A stretch of 64,000 bases of DNA, taken from Favolaschia claudopus (lineage: Eukaryota; Basidiomycota; Agaricomycetes; Agaricales; Mycenaceae). The stretch covers positions 62,001 through 126,000 of the forward strand of contig JAWWNJ010000032.1 in the NCBI GenBank assembly GCA_037176885.1, in the 5' to 3' direction. Numbering within the stretch: position 1 is the stretch's first letter; every line of letters starts with the position of its first letter. The notes under the pieces were generated by a model that saw only the letters and a list, made by a program, of their open reading frames with translations, ran no database searches and was not told where the DNA came from. The translations under genes and the position numbers were made by a program. This document shows, in pieces, positions 10,635 through 22,241 of this stretch.

Positions 10635-12456
10635 ATGAGTTTTGCTGCCCCGAGCTTGGTTCCTCAAGACCTACTTCTCATACAGGATCTCGTTGGAGTA
10701 CCGGAACCCACTGCACAGAAATTATTGCCAAAGGTCGAGGACGGCGATATCGACAGTTCCGACTCCAGCGACAGCGAGAACGAGAACGAAAATGGCAGTG
10801 AAGATGAAATTCAGGCCGATCTGGTCAATGTTGAAGACGAGGCGATAAAAGCACCAATTGCTGGTGGTTCTGCCCCTGCGGAATCCACGTCTGAATCCGA
10901 CTCGAGTGGTTCGGAATCCGACTCGGAGGACGACTCTGATCCACAACAACGCGCTGCAAAATTAAAGCACAACGTTAACACGGAACTCGATGCAGAGGAC
11001 GACGAATCTGGCGGCGTCGCTGCACCTACGTCCTCATACTTCCAGACCAAAAACGAGGTCGCGGAGACGGATATCGTGGTTCCGGATATTGAAGAGATTG
11101 GCTCTGACGAAATACTCGAGAGGGTAGGTGAAATTATGAGCATTATCGACAAGACGGTCATCGTCAAGGGTGCCCCAGCCGAGCTCTTGGCGCGTGCCTC
11201 CGACAAGGCGTTGGACTGTGATACTCTGCTTGTATTCGAAGACCGCAAGGTTCTCGGCTACGTGCGTCCGTGTTACTATTTCTGCACGATTCTGCCGTTG
11301 AGCATTCTCTAGATCTATGACACTTTTGGCCCGACCACCCAGCCCATGTACCAGATTAAATTCAGCGCAAGCTATCCTCTCGACAAGGAGAAAGTTCAAT
11401 TGTCTCGCCCGGTTTACCACGTCCCTCAGCGCAGCCGTTTTGTGTTTTTGAATCAAATCAAGCGGTTCAAGGGCAGTGATGCTAGCAATATGCATGATGA
11501 AGAGCCAGCCGACGACGAGCTGGAATTCTCGGACGATGAGGCAGAGGCCGCACATAAACGGCAGCTGAAACGGAAGTACGATATTTCTGTTACACCCTCC
11601 GCTCCTACTTACACTCATTCGAAGGAGGGGGGAGTCTCGCGCCAACTCTGTGGTATCGTCCAGAGCGTCAACGCCGTCGCCTGCTTTGATGCGTGACCAG
11701 GAGCTTTCCTATCTAGAACGAAACCCCTACGACGACTACAGTCCGTATGATGATAATTTTGGTATGGGGTCACGGCCAGCACCGATACCTTACGACGATC
11801 CATATTCGGACGAGTACAACAACGTGCCTGTTGTTGAGGCCGAATCCTCAACTCCTGTGTCTACTTCTGCGTCTCTTCCGAACGTCTCAGCGAATTCGAG
11901 AGAGGAATCTGCCGGGAGAGGACGAGGTCGTGGCAGGGGCCGTGGATCAGGTTTCGATCAGGGGAGAGGACGAGGGAGAGGAAGAGACCGCGACCGTCGT
12001 GGTCGCGGTCACGACCGTTCATCCTACAAAAATCGGCGAGGTTCAGGTCAACAGGACTTTTCGTCATACGGCGACGATTCTCACAACCCGTATCCTCCTC
12101 CTCGTCCCCTCTCTCCGACATCAATGGCCATCGCCCGCGCAACAGGGCAACTCCCTGACGGTTCTCAGTTTGCTCCAGCACCATCACAAGACTCCCACTC
12201 CCAATGGCAGCAGACTTTCGACCCCTCTCAGCAGTTCAACGCTGGGTATTCGCCGCCATTCGTACAGCCGCACATCAATCCTAGGTTTGCGTCGGCCTTT
12301 GGGATGAATATGCAGTTCCAGCCGCCTCCGGGGGCGTATTATCATCCGCCGCCGCCGCCTCAACCGCAAATACCACAGATTGGTCAAGGGGGGAGTTGGA
12401 CGGACGAATGGACGGTACATAATGGCGGGAATGATTCGAATAATAATGGGCCCTAG
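10635..12456 (+). CDS. NAF1: H/ACA ribonucleoprotein assembly factor Naf1
   Basis: Naf1 is a nuclear assembly factor that holds the place of Gar1 on nascent H/ACA snoRNPs. The exons are 10635-11261, 11313-11575 and 11625-12456, giving 573 residues. The first 140 residues are acidic and Ser-rich. The Gar1/Naf1 beta-barrel core lies at about residues 150-265 (IMSIIDKTVIVKGAP, LLVFEDRKVLGY, IYDTFGPTTQPMYQIKF). A frame change after residue 295 is explained by the 49-bp intron 11576-11624, which restores KRKRGESRANSVVSSRASTP. The C-terminus carries an RG-rich stretch ([11 protein letters not shown]...) and a Pro/Gln-rich tail, both usual in Naf1. A MITE-like insertion begins 70 bp after the stop. 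Confidence 0.93.
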
Positions 12457-12775
12457 TGGGTCGTTTTGGGATAGTTGGATTCCGAGTAATGGCGATCTGC
12501 TGAATCGCAAGGTGGTTGCGTCTGGGACTTGCCCACATTCCGCCGCTGATGTGACATCCAAATAAAGAAATTTGATGGCAGTCAACTTCTCGACAAAATT
12601 CAGCAACTGCTAATTCCAAGCCAATTCCTAGTCCTTCATTTGCGCGAAGGGGACCAACCATTCGCGGCCCTCCCCTCCCTCGCTGCGCTCGGGGGGTCCC
12701 CCAAGCCGGGCCGCTCAGGTTGGCACTCTAAAGCCTCGTTCGCGCGAATCCTTCTGTTCCTCACCCCCACACCCC

Positions 12776-12896
12776 CCCCGAACCCTAACCACCTAACCCT
12801 AAGCCTTAACCCTAACCAAGTACCTAACCCAGCATTCTTTTGGCCTTCGGCAGTGTTTCTTTGGGGAAGCAAACCCTAACCACTTAACCAGTAATT
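12776..12896. repeat. Degenerate telomere-like CCCTAA repeats plus a short direct repeat
   Basis: Between 12780 and 12830 there are several CCCTAA-type units (AACCCTAACC, CCTAACCCTAAG, TTAACCCTAACC, CTAACCC), and another AACCCTAACC follows near 12873. The fungal telomere repeat is TTAGGG/CCCTAA. The units are irregular and lie inside the MITE, so this is an internal, decayed copy. Two copies of TTTTGGCCTTCGGCA (near 12838 and 12897) flank the second cluster. Confidence 0.6.
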
Positions 12897-12929
12897 TTTT
12901 GGCCTTCGGCATTCACAAAAAAAAATTGT

Positions 12930-13020
12930 GTTCCACTCAAGAATCGAACCCGGAAACCATTTGTGCAGCATAAACTCACAATGACCATTAAAACCTCCAC
13001 ACTAGCCGGTAATTGCTGGT
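12930..13020 (-). repeat. tRNA-like segment with pol III A- and B-box-like motifs (possible SINE head)
   Basis: On the minus strand the sequence GGGTTCGATTC (12941-12951) is a good B box and GGCTAGTGTGGAGG (about 12994-13007) is an acceptable A box. Their spacing of about 55 bases is right for a tRNA gene. The arms do not fold into a convincing cloverleaf and no anticodon stem is clear. I take it as a tRNA-derived relic, perhaps the head of a SINE, inside the MITE. Confidence 0.4.
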
Positions 13021-13429
13021 TTTCCTTTGTTTCCCTGCACATTGTGTCTATCGTAGTCCCCATCAAAATGTATTGAGATATTTGATCAGTGAGAACAGCC
13101 ACCATCAAATTCCCTTTTTCAGGTGTCACATCAGCGGCGGAATGTCAAGAGTGGCGTCTGGGTGTGCGGCAGTCCTTAATCAACGTCAAGTCCCTTGAAA
13201 AGCGATACCAGGTCGATCCACCATTCGGTCCGTCCTCTGGGCATATTTAGACATACGTTTATTTGTTGGCGGAAGGATGGTCTTAAGCAAGCATCTACGA
13301 TGCATGATATTCAAACCAGATTGCAACGCATTGAAGGTTGCTGGGAGCTGCTAAGCTTCAACGAGTTCCACCAGAAACCATACGATGATATGATTGGAAA
13401 TGCCTGCTGATTTACAAACATAACACAAG

Positions 13430-14039
13430 ATGGCTCCTCCCATTGACCACCCATGTCTTCACCTCCATGTATTGCCTGGGGACTTCTTCGTCCGAAAGCT
13501 GGAGCCCAGTCAGCTTAATGAGACATTGAAGAGCTTGTTCCAAGACTCAAAAGACGATGGATCGTCATTCTTGTCGGTCACCCGCACCGATGAAGAGCTA
13601 TCTGTGTGCGGAAAATTCCAAGACGGAATGCCCGAGGCATACAAGGAGCTGGCAACTTGGAGATCGTTCAAGATAGCTGGGCCAATGGAATTCAGCAAGT
13701 GCCGACACGTAGATCGATTATCTCGTTTTTGCCTCACTTCTTCCTCGCAGACTTGACCGGCGTGCTGTCGGGGTTCGTGGAGCCACTCAACCGAGCTGGG
13801 GTTGGAATTTTTGCAGTCTCTACATGGTTGGCCGGGCATTTTTATGGGACTGTCGAGACTGAGCTGATTATTACCCCCGATTTTCTAGGAACACTGATTA
13901 TATTCTGGTAAGTGCTGGTCCGCGTCAGAAAAAAAAAGAAAAGGTTGATATGTGGCTGCAGGTGGCGAAGGAGAGCGTATATACAGCGATAGAAGCACTG
14001 AAGAAGGATGGATGGAAGTTTGTGAATGGGTCTGAGTAG
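13430..14039 (+). CDS. Small protein with paired ACT-like domains (CASTOR/ACT_7 type)
   Basis: The exons are 13430-13694, 13751-13826, 13889-13907 and 13962-14039, giving 145 residues. The protein resembles small fungal and bacterial ACT-domain proteins related to the arginine sensor CASTOR. A first domain (LHLHVLPGDFFVRKLEP...SFLSVTRTDEELSV) is followed by a second with the family line GPMEF-LTGVLSGFVEPL-AGVGIFAVST-NTDYILV. Such folds bind amino acids; no ligand can be inferred here. Intron 1 starts with GC in the consensus form GCAAGT, and no GT donor keeps the frame. Exon 3 is only 19 nt. The gene is downstream of the MITE. Confidence 0.8.
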
Positions 14040-14265
14040 GAGTATGTACTTTAGGGCAAGTTTGTTTTAGTAAACAAAGTTAGTTGGGTGGTGGCCAAGT
14101 GCGGCAAATCCCAGTTTCTTTCGATTTCCTCGTCCCCCTCGAAGCTCAGCCCTCTCAGCGGCGACGACAGCAGAAGAAGCAGCCTTGGAGCGCCTTCTTT
14201 TGTTCCCTGCCAGCACTCAAAGTCTTCGCCACGCTCGTTCATCCCTTGCGGGTTCCTAATCCGCC

Positions 14266-16546
14266 ATGGATAATGATGCCGCGCTCCTCGATGCTGCTCT
14301 TCAATTCCCTCAAAAACGTGTACTCCCCTCGAGGTCCCGTCGCGGTGGACCCGGTGTGGGTAACTGCGATGTCGACGTTATGATCCTCAACGCACAAGTG
14401 AACAAATGTATGAGACAGTCCCCAACAACCCTGTGCATCTACTCATGCCACCCCAGCGGAGAACGAACCTCTCATTCCTGCCGATTCCCGGTTCGTATTC
14501 AAGACCAACGACGCGCTGGAACAGTACGCAAAAGAGTTCGCTGTCGCCAGTACTTCGGGCTTCAATCTACGCGCTACGGAGAGCTATTTCGACCGTCCAG
14601 AAGTCCTCAAATCGTACAGAGAACAAACTAACATCGAAACTCCCGAGTTCTCTAATGTTAAAGAAGAGGGCGGGATCGTTGGCAGCCGTCTAAGGAGCCG
14701 GCCTAAGGACGACGATGTCCGTTAAACTTATTCTACTCTGACCCTGCGCTGATAAAAAAATCACATATAGGACCCTACAGACGATGCCATTTACGAGAAG
14801 CGCCACAAGAAATATGAGAAGTTTGAGAAGGGGCAGCGGTTACGAGAAAAGGAAAAGCTCAAACATGCCCAGTACAAACTCAAGGAGCGGATAGAGCAGC
14901 TACGGGGGATGGACAATTCTGCCTTCATGGCGGCACCGGCCTCCTCCTTTTCTTCACGACCTAGCGATGCGCAGGTCATCACAGACGAACCTCTAAACGG
15001 ACTGAACGGGACCCCCCTCTACCTTGAAGGTGAACGTCGACGGAAGGAAATGCTCGAGAATGCCGAGGCGTTGGAGGAGCGTTATCGCATCCTCTTGCCC
15101 CCCGATAGACAGCGGAAACCTGCCGGTCAATTTGGCGCCACTGACGGAGACTCAGAGCTGTCTGGGAAAGAGACGGTTCGTGCTACTGATAATGGGGAAT
15201 CTGCCCCAGATGAAGACCATCCAAAGGAGAAGCTCAAACTGAAGCTGCCAGCCCGTGCAAGCATCGCCGCCTCGCCGATCTCCACCCCGAAAATCTCATC
15301 TTCGGCATCGAAGAAGCGGCGGCGCACTCCACCGTCGTCCTCTACCACACCTTTAAATCCTCCCAAAGCATCTGGCAGTCGAAAAAACAGGTATCCGCAA
15401 GTTCCCGCGTTCAACGAACCAGGTCCCTCGAACTTTGACCCGCTGTTTAATACGGTGGCGCAGCCTCAGAACGGTGAGGTTATACTGAGTCTAAGATTTG
15501 CGGAGTACCAACAGCCAACAGCCAAACGCTCAAGACAGCCTGCTCCCAAGAAGCCGAAGACAGAGAGCCACTCGTCTTCCTCTCGCGGCAACCATTATCG
15601 CGATCACACTGTGCGATATGGAGATTCCTCTACAGCGGCAGGTGCACGCCTGATAGGTTATTCCTCACAAAACCCAAATTACGCCGGGGACGACGAGTCG
15701 ATGCCCATGTCAGATAAGCATTCTTCCTCCGGACATCAGGGCTATTCATACCCCCCTCCTCCACCTCGTCAAGACGACTACCCTTCACCGCAAACGACCG
15801 GTCCCCCAGTTGACATCATGTCTGAAGGACCGGGATCACCTATCGATTCCGATCTAGGGCAAAACGATTTGTCTAATGATTTCTCTGCTCGTCTTCAGCC
15901 GCCCACTCCTCCTGCCGACGCAAGGTTCAGCGCGACCCCTGACGACCAGTTGGACCGGAAAGGATCTCTTCCTCCGATAGAATCGATATCCGCACCCGCA
16001 TCGACTGCCCCTCGCCGCGTGAGGGTGAGGGTTCGTGCAACTACAGCGAGAGTTTCTGCTCCTCGAAAAACTCCAGCACGACGCCCAGTACCATGTCAGC
16101 TCGTCACCGTTGCCCAGCGCGCATTGCAAAATCCGCGCCAGTTGAAACACGGTCGAAATCACCAGGCGTTTGGAGTGAAGTTGCCTGAAATAATCCATGG
16201 TAATGATTCGGCCTACGATTTCGAGCTGCCTCCAGAGATTCACGTAAAAACGAACATGGCGGATGTTACACATGACTCGGAGGCGGACGATAGTCGAGAG
16301 ATCGACCCAGAGGATCTTCGGGGGGAGACTGAGGAGGGCACTGAGCCGCCTGAGGGAAGTGTCGAGCCCAAGGAGGAATTCGAAGTCGATGAGGGTACTG
16401 AGCCCGAGGGTAGCGTCGAGCCCAAGGCAGATCCAGAGCTTGAGCTCGAAGCTATGGATGTTCCTGAGCCCCAGGAGGTCCAGAATTCAGACGAGCTTTC
16501 TCAAGATATGGACGAATCCGATGACCCGGACGGAGGAGGCACATAA
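14266..16546 (+). CDS. Sas4-like chromatin-complex subunit (tentative)
   Basis: The exons are 14266-14407, 14457-14716 and 14771-16546, giving 725 residues. The centre (about residues 135-185: YEKRHKKYEKFEKGQRLREKE, then YKLKERIEQLRGMD-SAF) looks like the Sas4 module of MYST acetyltransferase complexes, where short Y-x-K-x-H-x-K and E-K motifs are conserved. A short block near residue 355 (NGEVILSLRFAEY) is compatible with a PEHE-like segment. The rest is low complexity: Lys/Ser/Pro-rich, a Pro-rich PPPPPR stretch, and an acidic tail with a repeated EGSVEPK unit. A nuclear role is likely. The family call rests on the short central block only; an unrelated chromatin scaffold is possible. Confidence 0.6.
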
Positions 16547-16711
16547 AATAGCGACCTAGATCTTGGAGACTTGTTTCACTACTTATTCTTGAATTTTATA
16601 CCTGTACCTCATCTCCCATTGTACTGTATGCTCGCGAATTCATGTGGAGGGGGCTGTAGGATTTATTACGCGCGGCGGTGCGATTGAGTACAAAGTGAAT
16701 GTGTCTACAGT

Positions 16712-18054
16712 CTAGGGGCCCTTCGCTGCAACAGCTTCTACGACCTGTTTCGCGAGCAGTCGGGTCTCGACTTCCTGTTTGGCATGGGACAAGATGACGC
16801 GAGAGTGGTTTATAGGCCCAATTTTTCTTGCCGATGCGATGAAGAGCTGGGGGTTTTTGGGTACGAAGCGAGAATAATCGCCTCCGACGTTTTCTCGCGT
16901 CGCACGAGTGGGAAGAGATTCTGAATGGGCAGCTCGAGGCCGCATTTCCTTGTATATGTTGGTTGTCGGCAGCTCGGGAGTGAGATGACTAGCAAGGTGG
17001 ACCTTGCCATCGTCCAACCAATCTTCAATCTCTTTCATGAATTCATCCTCTTCGTCCTGTACGCCGTCGTCGCGTCTTCTGCGTCGGGAACCACCGACGC
17101 CTCCCCCTCCTCGGCCGCGTCCGCGTCCGCGTCCCCCTCGCGCGCCTCCTTGCACGTTCATTCGCGAGCGCAAGCCTGCGGGGACAAACTCGCCGCGGTT
17201 TTGCCCACCTGCGCCACGACCCATGCCCGATGCCATGTTGGTAGATTGGCCTATGGAAGGAGCGCGATTTTGCGGGGCTTTGGATGCATTTACCCCCGCT
17301 TGAGCTTCACGAGCCAACCGTTCGGCGCGACGAGCGGCAATTGCCTCGCGTCTCCGAAGAACGCCTTCATCTATTCCTGTAGCACTGGATGTCGATTGTA
17401 GCTGGCTGGCTGGCTCATGAGCAGCACTGGATGTCGGTTGGGGCGGACTGGTTGTCTCGCGAGCCTGCCTTTCAGCGCGTCGCGCCAAAGTTATCTGTTC
17501 CAGCTGGTCTTGCGACAAAGTCCGATTTGCGGGGAACGGTCGTGGTTCGTTGGACGACGTTTGAGCTACGGGCTGAAATGGAATGTGAGCGCAATACCTC
17601 CAGATTGATTATTATATTTTACAGTAGTTTGGAACAGCGCAGATGCACGAGCGGCGGCTAGACGCGCAGACAAGGTGCCCTTCTCAGCAAGTGCAGCTAT
17701 GGCTTCCATATTCGGCGTGTAGAGTGTACCATCGTCGACTCTGAGTTTGGGGAACCTCTGGAAGTCTTTATGTTTTTTGGCAGGTTCGGCTAGCACCGCG
17801 AGTCAGCCAGAGAGGGCAAGGAGGTGCAGATAATGTACTGGGATTAGGAGGGGCTGCGGACGTCTCCAGAGGTTTTTGGGTCGATTCGGCTGGTAGAAAT
17901 GAGTGAATATGAGACCGTAGAAAGAGCCAAATGATGTACTGGGTGCCGGAGGGTCCACGGAAACCTCCCGGGGTTTTTGTAAAGCCTCCGAGGTAGAGTT
18001 CCATCGCACAGGCTGGGCTAGAAACCTGCGCGTTGTAGAGGAACACCGTCGCAT
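16712..18054 (-). CDS. Predicted mitochondrial protein with an Arg/Gly-rich centre, function unknown
   Basis: The exons, in transcript order, are 18054-17940, 17889-17839, 17789-17623 and 17572-16712, giving 397 residues. The first two introns both follow a codon-splitting A before GTACAT. The N-terminus ([18 protein letters not shown]) is a convincing mitochondrial presequence. A compact block follows at about residues 56-110 ([37 protein letters not shown]), then two similar ARRAERxARE segments, a [13 protein letters not shown] stretch and a conserved-looking C-terminus ([31 protein letters not shown]). I do not recognise the family; a fungal mitoribosome-associated protein is one possibility but is not shown by sequence. 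Confidence 0.68.
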
Positions 18055-18138
18055 TTGAGAGGAAGAGCCAGCCTTAGTTTAGGGTTAGGCTTACGCGCCG
18101 TTGATTTGAAATCTAAATTCTTTGTGTCCTCTTCCACA

Positions 18139-20036
18139 ATGGCCGGATTCCTGGGATGGCTGGTGGTCAACTTGGTCGTTCTGCTTATTTGTTTCATCGC
18201 GTATTCCTCTCAAATATTCGTAATATGGCCCTGGTACGGCCGCGAAATTTCTGTTCAGTTGGTCACTTTGTTGGTTCCGTTCAAGTGAGTCCCGGACGCG
18301 CGTTTACAAGTTCCATCTAACTTTGGGCCAGCTGCCTTGTCGGGATGTTGCTTTGGAATTACTTCCTATGTGTGACGACAGACCCTGGACACCCACCAGA
18401 TAATTGGGTCAGCTACAACGCCACTATGCATCGAACTGTGGTGGATTGAACGGTATACACAGAGACCGGACACGAATGCAGAAGGCTACGAAGTCAAGAA
18501 GTTGACTGGAGGACCCAGATTCTGTCGCTATTGTGAAAGACCAAAGCCTCCGAGGACCCACCATTGCCGCCAGTGCGGAAGGTCTGTTCTTTGACTTGAA
18601 TTGCGCAGCACAGCACTCATGTCTCTCGCTATTTGAAGATGCGTTCTACGTATGGGTTAGTAAATCTTCTCGCTCTTGCTCCAAGTCATCAACTGTTTGC
18701 CAGACCACCACTGTCCATGGATTAATAATTGTGTCGGCCACTTCAATCACGGCCATTTCATTCGATTTTTATTCTACGTCGACCTTGCGTGCTCGTATCA
18801 TCTTGCGATGGTAACTCTGAGAGTGTACTCCAGTCTTGGGGCGCGGTATTGGGTACGTGTAGCTTATTTCGCGTTAGACAATGGGCTGACAAACTTTGCA
18901 AGGATGAACCCGAGACGGTGGAACTTGTATTCATTATTCTCAACTACGTCGCATGTGTTCCCGTTCTCATGGCAGTCGGAGCTTTCAGGTACTTCCAGCT
19001 GAATTCGGACCCAGCGTGAACTCACATATCGGATAGTTTATACCACTTCAACGGTCTAAAGAATAACACGACAACGATCGAGGGTTGGGAAAAGGATAAG
19101 GCGGCCACAATGGTTCGCCGAGGAAAGATTCGCGAAGTCGGTATTTTCTTTTTCTCGCAGGCTGCGCTTTTGCTGATACTGATGTCGAAATCCAGATTAA
19201 ATTCCCATATGTACTGTGCATTTTTCCGAGTTACCTGAGCTCTGATTCCTGATTTTCCTTCAGAACATTGGTAGAAGAAAAAACATCGAATCCATTCTCG
19301 GAAAAAATGCGTGGCTTTGGTGCTGGCCAACCGTTACACCAGGGAGCGGGTTGAAGTATGAGCTGACTGCAGACGATGGTAAGTGGGTAGAGCTCACCAG
19401 CGTCCCCCACCGTAGAAGTGATCCTGGCTGGGAGGTGTAATATACCCATGGTGAGTATCAGGTCGACCAGCGACTTTACCCCAGCTCAATGCTGATCCTT
19501 CTCCAAGCATAATGAAATGGTTTCCTTTCTTCCTTTGTCTGCTTTCACCCCTTATCTTCATGAACTCAACACAATTCATAGACGGGAATATAGTGTCGGA
19601 GGAATGGCCACCCAGAGATCCCGCTGAGGTATATCATGAAGACCCCAATCACGAGTTCGTTCTCCCAGACACACCGTGGACCTACGAGAACGGTTCTGTC
19701 AATCCCGAGCTGCAGCCCTCCAACTCCACCTCTTCCCCGCGTCGAAGAAAAATCACGCCTGACGGCGCATCATCCCTTCCACCTTACCATCCCGATTATC
19801 GGCCGCCTGAACAGGACGAGTCTTCCGATGATGACTATGGGTATACAGACCCGAGCAGAGTCAAGGTCAGAAGGGGTTCAGAAGGCTATGAAGTGCGACC
19901 CGCTCAGCGTGAGGACATGCTTGCGCGGTACTTGCTAGAAATCGGGGAAACTCCGCAGCGATATCACCGTTATATCCCTCAACCTGAGAGCGAGGACAGT
20001 GATGAGGATGTTCCTCTCGGACAACACCATAGTTGA
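18139..20036 (+). CDS. PFA4: DHHC palmitoyltransferase, Pfa4 type
   Basis: This ER membrane S-acyltransferase palmitoylates, for example, chitin synthase Chs3 in yeast. The exons are 18139-18284, 18332-18407, 18463-18581, 18639-18655, 18704-18852, 18903-18988, 19037-19136, 19196-19210, 19264-19378 and 19582-20036. The Cys-rich domain reads [38 protein letters not shown] and is complete. Two N-terminal and two later hydrophobic helices flank it. CVLRM is supplied by a 17-nt exon (18639-18655) and IKFPY by a 15-nt exon (19196-19210). The tail has the Pfa4-like line WPPRDP and a C-terminal [11 protein letters not shown] block. The 203-bp interval 19379-19581 is long for this genome; I treat it as one intron, but a missed short exon is possible. 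Confidence 0.9.
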
Positions 20037-20149
20037 TATATCAAGTTGTGAACTAGACCATACATATGTACGTGGACAGTACGATAGATTGCGGGATAAT
20101 ACAATATTTAAAGCAAGAAGTATATCTACATGGGTTGGCTTGGGCGTTG

Positions 20150-22241
20150 TCAACTGTCAAGCTGAATTGACTGCGCCCGTTGGCAGATCTCGTTCGTCTG
20201 GTCAAAGGCTGGCTGGATCGACTGCTGCAGACTCGTCATACGATTTTCAATGGCATTTGTGTATTGGGTCCTCATAGTAGTCAGAGCGGGAACAATCTCC
20301 GCTTGTATCATATGTTCAACCATCTGCTTGGTGCGTACTAGAATGTTCTCGTCGAGTACGGGAGGGCGCTGAGGAGGATTGGAAGCAAAGTGGGATATTT
20401 GGTTTGCTAAGAGAGTGCGTTGCTTTGCCCGCTCTTCCTTGCGTTGTTGGTGCCTTACTAACTGAGATTGCATCTAAACACTCCGTCAGACAAATAAATT
20501 GCACGACATGGGACAACGCGCCTGTTCTAGTAGTTCTCGATTCCTGTCCCGTTCCTTTTCCAGATTGACAATTAGCGCTCGCTGGGCATCATTGTGCGCT
20601 ATCAGGAGGACTATTTGCTCCACCTGCCGGTCCACTGTTGCTTGGGAATCGTTGGCCGAGTTTTGGAGACCGGTAACAGCGGTGTTCCCCTCAGCCTCAG
20701 CCGGTGCTTGCTGTCCGAGCATTTTCTGGCGCGCATCTGCTATCGTTTTTTCCACCAGATGCGTGACATTGTCGTTGGTACTTTCAGACACATGGATGAT
20801 CAACAGCTGCAGTTCGTCCAAATCCTCCTGCAATGTTTCGAGCCGCCTTTCGACGTCTGTAAAAAGGTCTGCAGGTGTGGGCGGTTTGGGATTCGATTCG
20901 TCTGCATCCACGTCCATGGCGGACGGGTCGGGAGCAGGAGCTGGCGTTGTCTCTGGTGTGGCGAGTGCGGAGAAGCTTCGGAACCAACCCGCCAGCTGTT
21001 CAGAGTATGTCCCCAATTCCCGCTCGATTTGAGTGAGGTTAGGAAGGGAGGAGGTCAATTCTGGAAGAGCGACGAGGTCACCTTCGGCCTGTTTGAGTCG
21101 GCTTTGAACCTCTGCGACCTTCGACTTGAGCTCATTCCGTATGCTGTCTAGACGTTGGCCGGCCGGGGTCGAAATGTGGTGGAATTGGGGAGATAGCTGA
21201 GTAAGTTTCCAACGGTCGAGTTGAGTCTGAACCTCTTTGAGTTCGATTCGTATACGCGTCACGCGAACCGCGTTCCTGGTGTCGGATGAGAAAAAAAGAA
21301 CATTCGAGGAATTACAATGATATGCACCTGATGATTGCAGTATGTATTTGATCTCGAGACATCGGTCCTGTATACCTGAGAACAGCAGAAGGCGGGATCG
21401 TTGATTGCGGCGTTACGCAAATCGTGGGTTCCGAGGGTGCCATCGAAGCGGCGCGATAAGTGGAAGCAGATTGGGGTTGGCCTGGCGGGTCAATGGGGGC
21501 TTTATCCTGGGTGTCTATCCTAAGATTCTTTGGGCGTGAACCTTGAGTTGTTGTCAAAGAAGAATCGACCGCGTTTGTGGCTTTGTTGGTTGATGAAGCA
21601 GGGGTCGGTACATCCCAAGACGGAGGGGCAGTCCAAGCTGTAGGGCTTGCACCCCATCCTTTGCTGGTTTTACCAGTGTTACTGTGTTCATTTGCTGGTG
21701 TCACCGACGTCGAACCCCACCCTGTCGCGGATGAACTTCCCCAAGCCGGAGCTTGAGGACTCGTGCCCCACCCAGTGCTAGGTTTATTGGCAGCATCATC
21801 TCCTCCTGCGGCTGGCTTCGCCGGCGGAAGGCCCCATGCAGAGTCGGACGGGGCGCCCCAAGCAGGAGATTCATTGCCCGTCTTATCCGCGTTGGAGGCA
21901 GATGTGCTTCCCCACCCGCCGCCACCCCATCCACCTCCTCCCCATCCACTCGACTCGGCATTGTCGTCGGCGGTGGTTGTTTTGCTCGCATCTTCAACGT
22001 TGCCCCATCCAAGTGGCTTCTTGCTCGTAGACGGCTCGGGAGCACCAGACGATGACGCGATGGAGCTTGTCGTAGAAACAGGCCCGTGTGGGTTATTGTA
22101 TGACGACTTGGGCTCCCATTTTGTACGGTCAAAGTCGCGGTCCGGTGGTCTGCCACTGCTCGGCCTTCTCCCACTCCAGCCACTATCGCGCGTAGGAGGG
22201 GAGCTAAATCCTCGACCGCGGCCCCGACCACGACTTGGCAT
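20150..22241 (-). CDS. WG/GW-repeat protein with RGG start and coiled-coil C-terminus
   Basis: The exons, in transcript order, are 22241-21328, 21275-20522 and 20473-20150, giving 663 residues. Residues 1-12 form an RG-rich start (RGRGRGRG). Residues about 75-210 contain at least ten WG or GW pairs in Gly/Ser/Pro/Ala context (GWGGGGWGGGGWG, AWGAPSDSAWG, GWGTSPQAPAWG, GWGASPTAW). Such pairs are the Argonaute-binding hook of GW182-, Tas3- and NRPE1-type proteins. From about residue 310 on the protein is helical with long heptad stretches (RLKQAEGDL, RRLETLQEDLDEL, EQIVLLIAHND). The second intron (20474-20521) requires a GC donor. I know no named homologue. A general RNA-binding or scaffold role is the alternative to an RNAi role. 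Confidence 0.72.

Larger units (their letters stand above)
12518..13162. mobile_element. MITE-like element with imperfect inverted ends and a 9-bp target duplication
   Basis: The sequence GCGTCTGGG occurs directly at 12518-12526 and 13154-13162. Just inside lie inverted ends: ACATTCCGCCGCTGATGTGACA at about 12535-12556 matches the reverse complement of about 13124-13145 with one mismatch. The similarity continues inward for about 25 more bases in gapped form (GAA and TTTGATGG blocks). The enclosed 627 bp has no transposase frame. A 9-bp duplication with fairly long inverted ends is typical of Mutator-like elements, so a non-autonomous MULE is the likeliest class. The element sits in the intergenic space just after NAF1. 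Confidence 0.72.

Noticed and set aside
11576..11660. Possible frameshift in NAF1 between KRK and the Ser-rich region.
   Set aside because: It is explained by the 49-bp intron 11576-11624.
12640..12879. Open frames on both strands inside the MITE (79 and 78 codons).
   Set aside because: They are low-complexity translations of GC-rich and CCCTAA repeat sequence with no domain.
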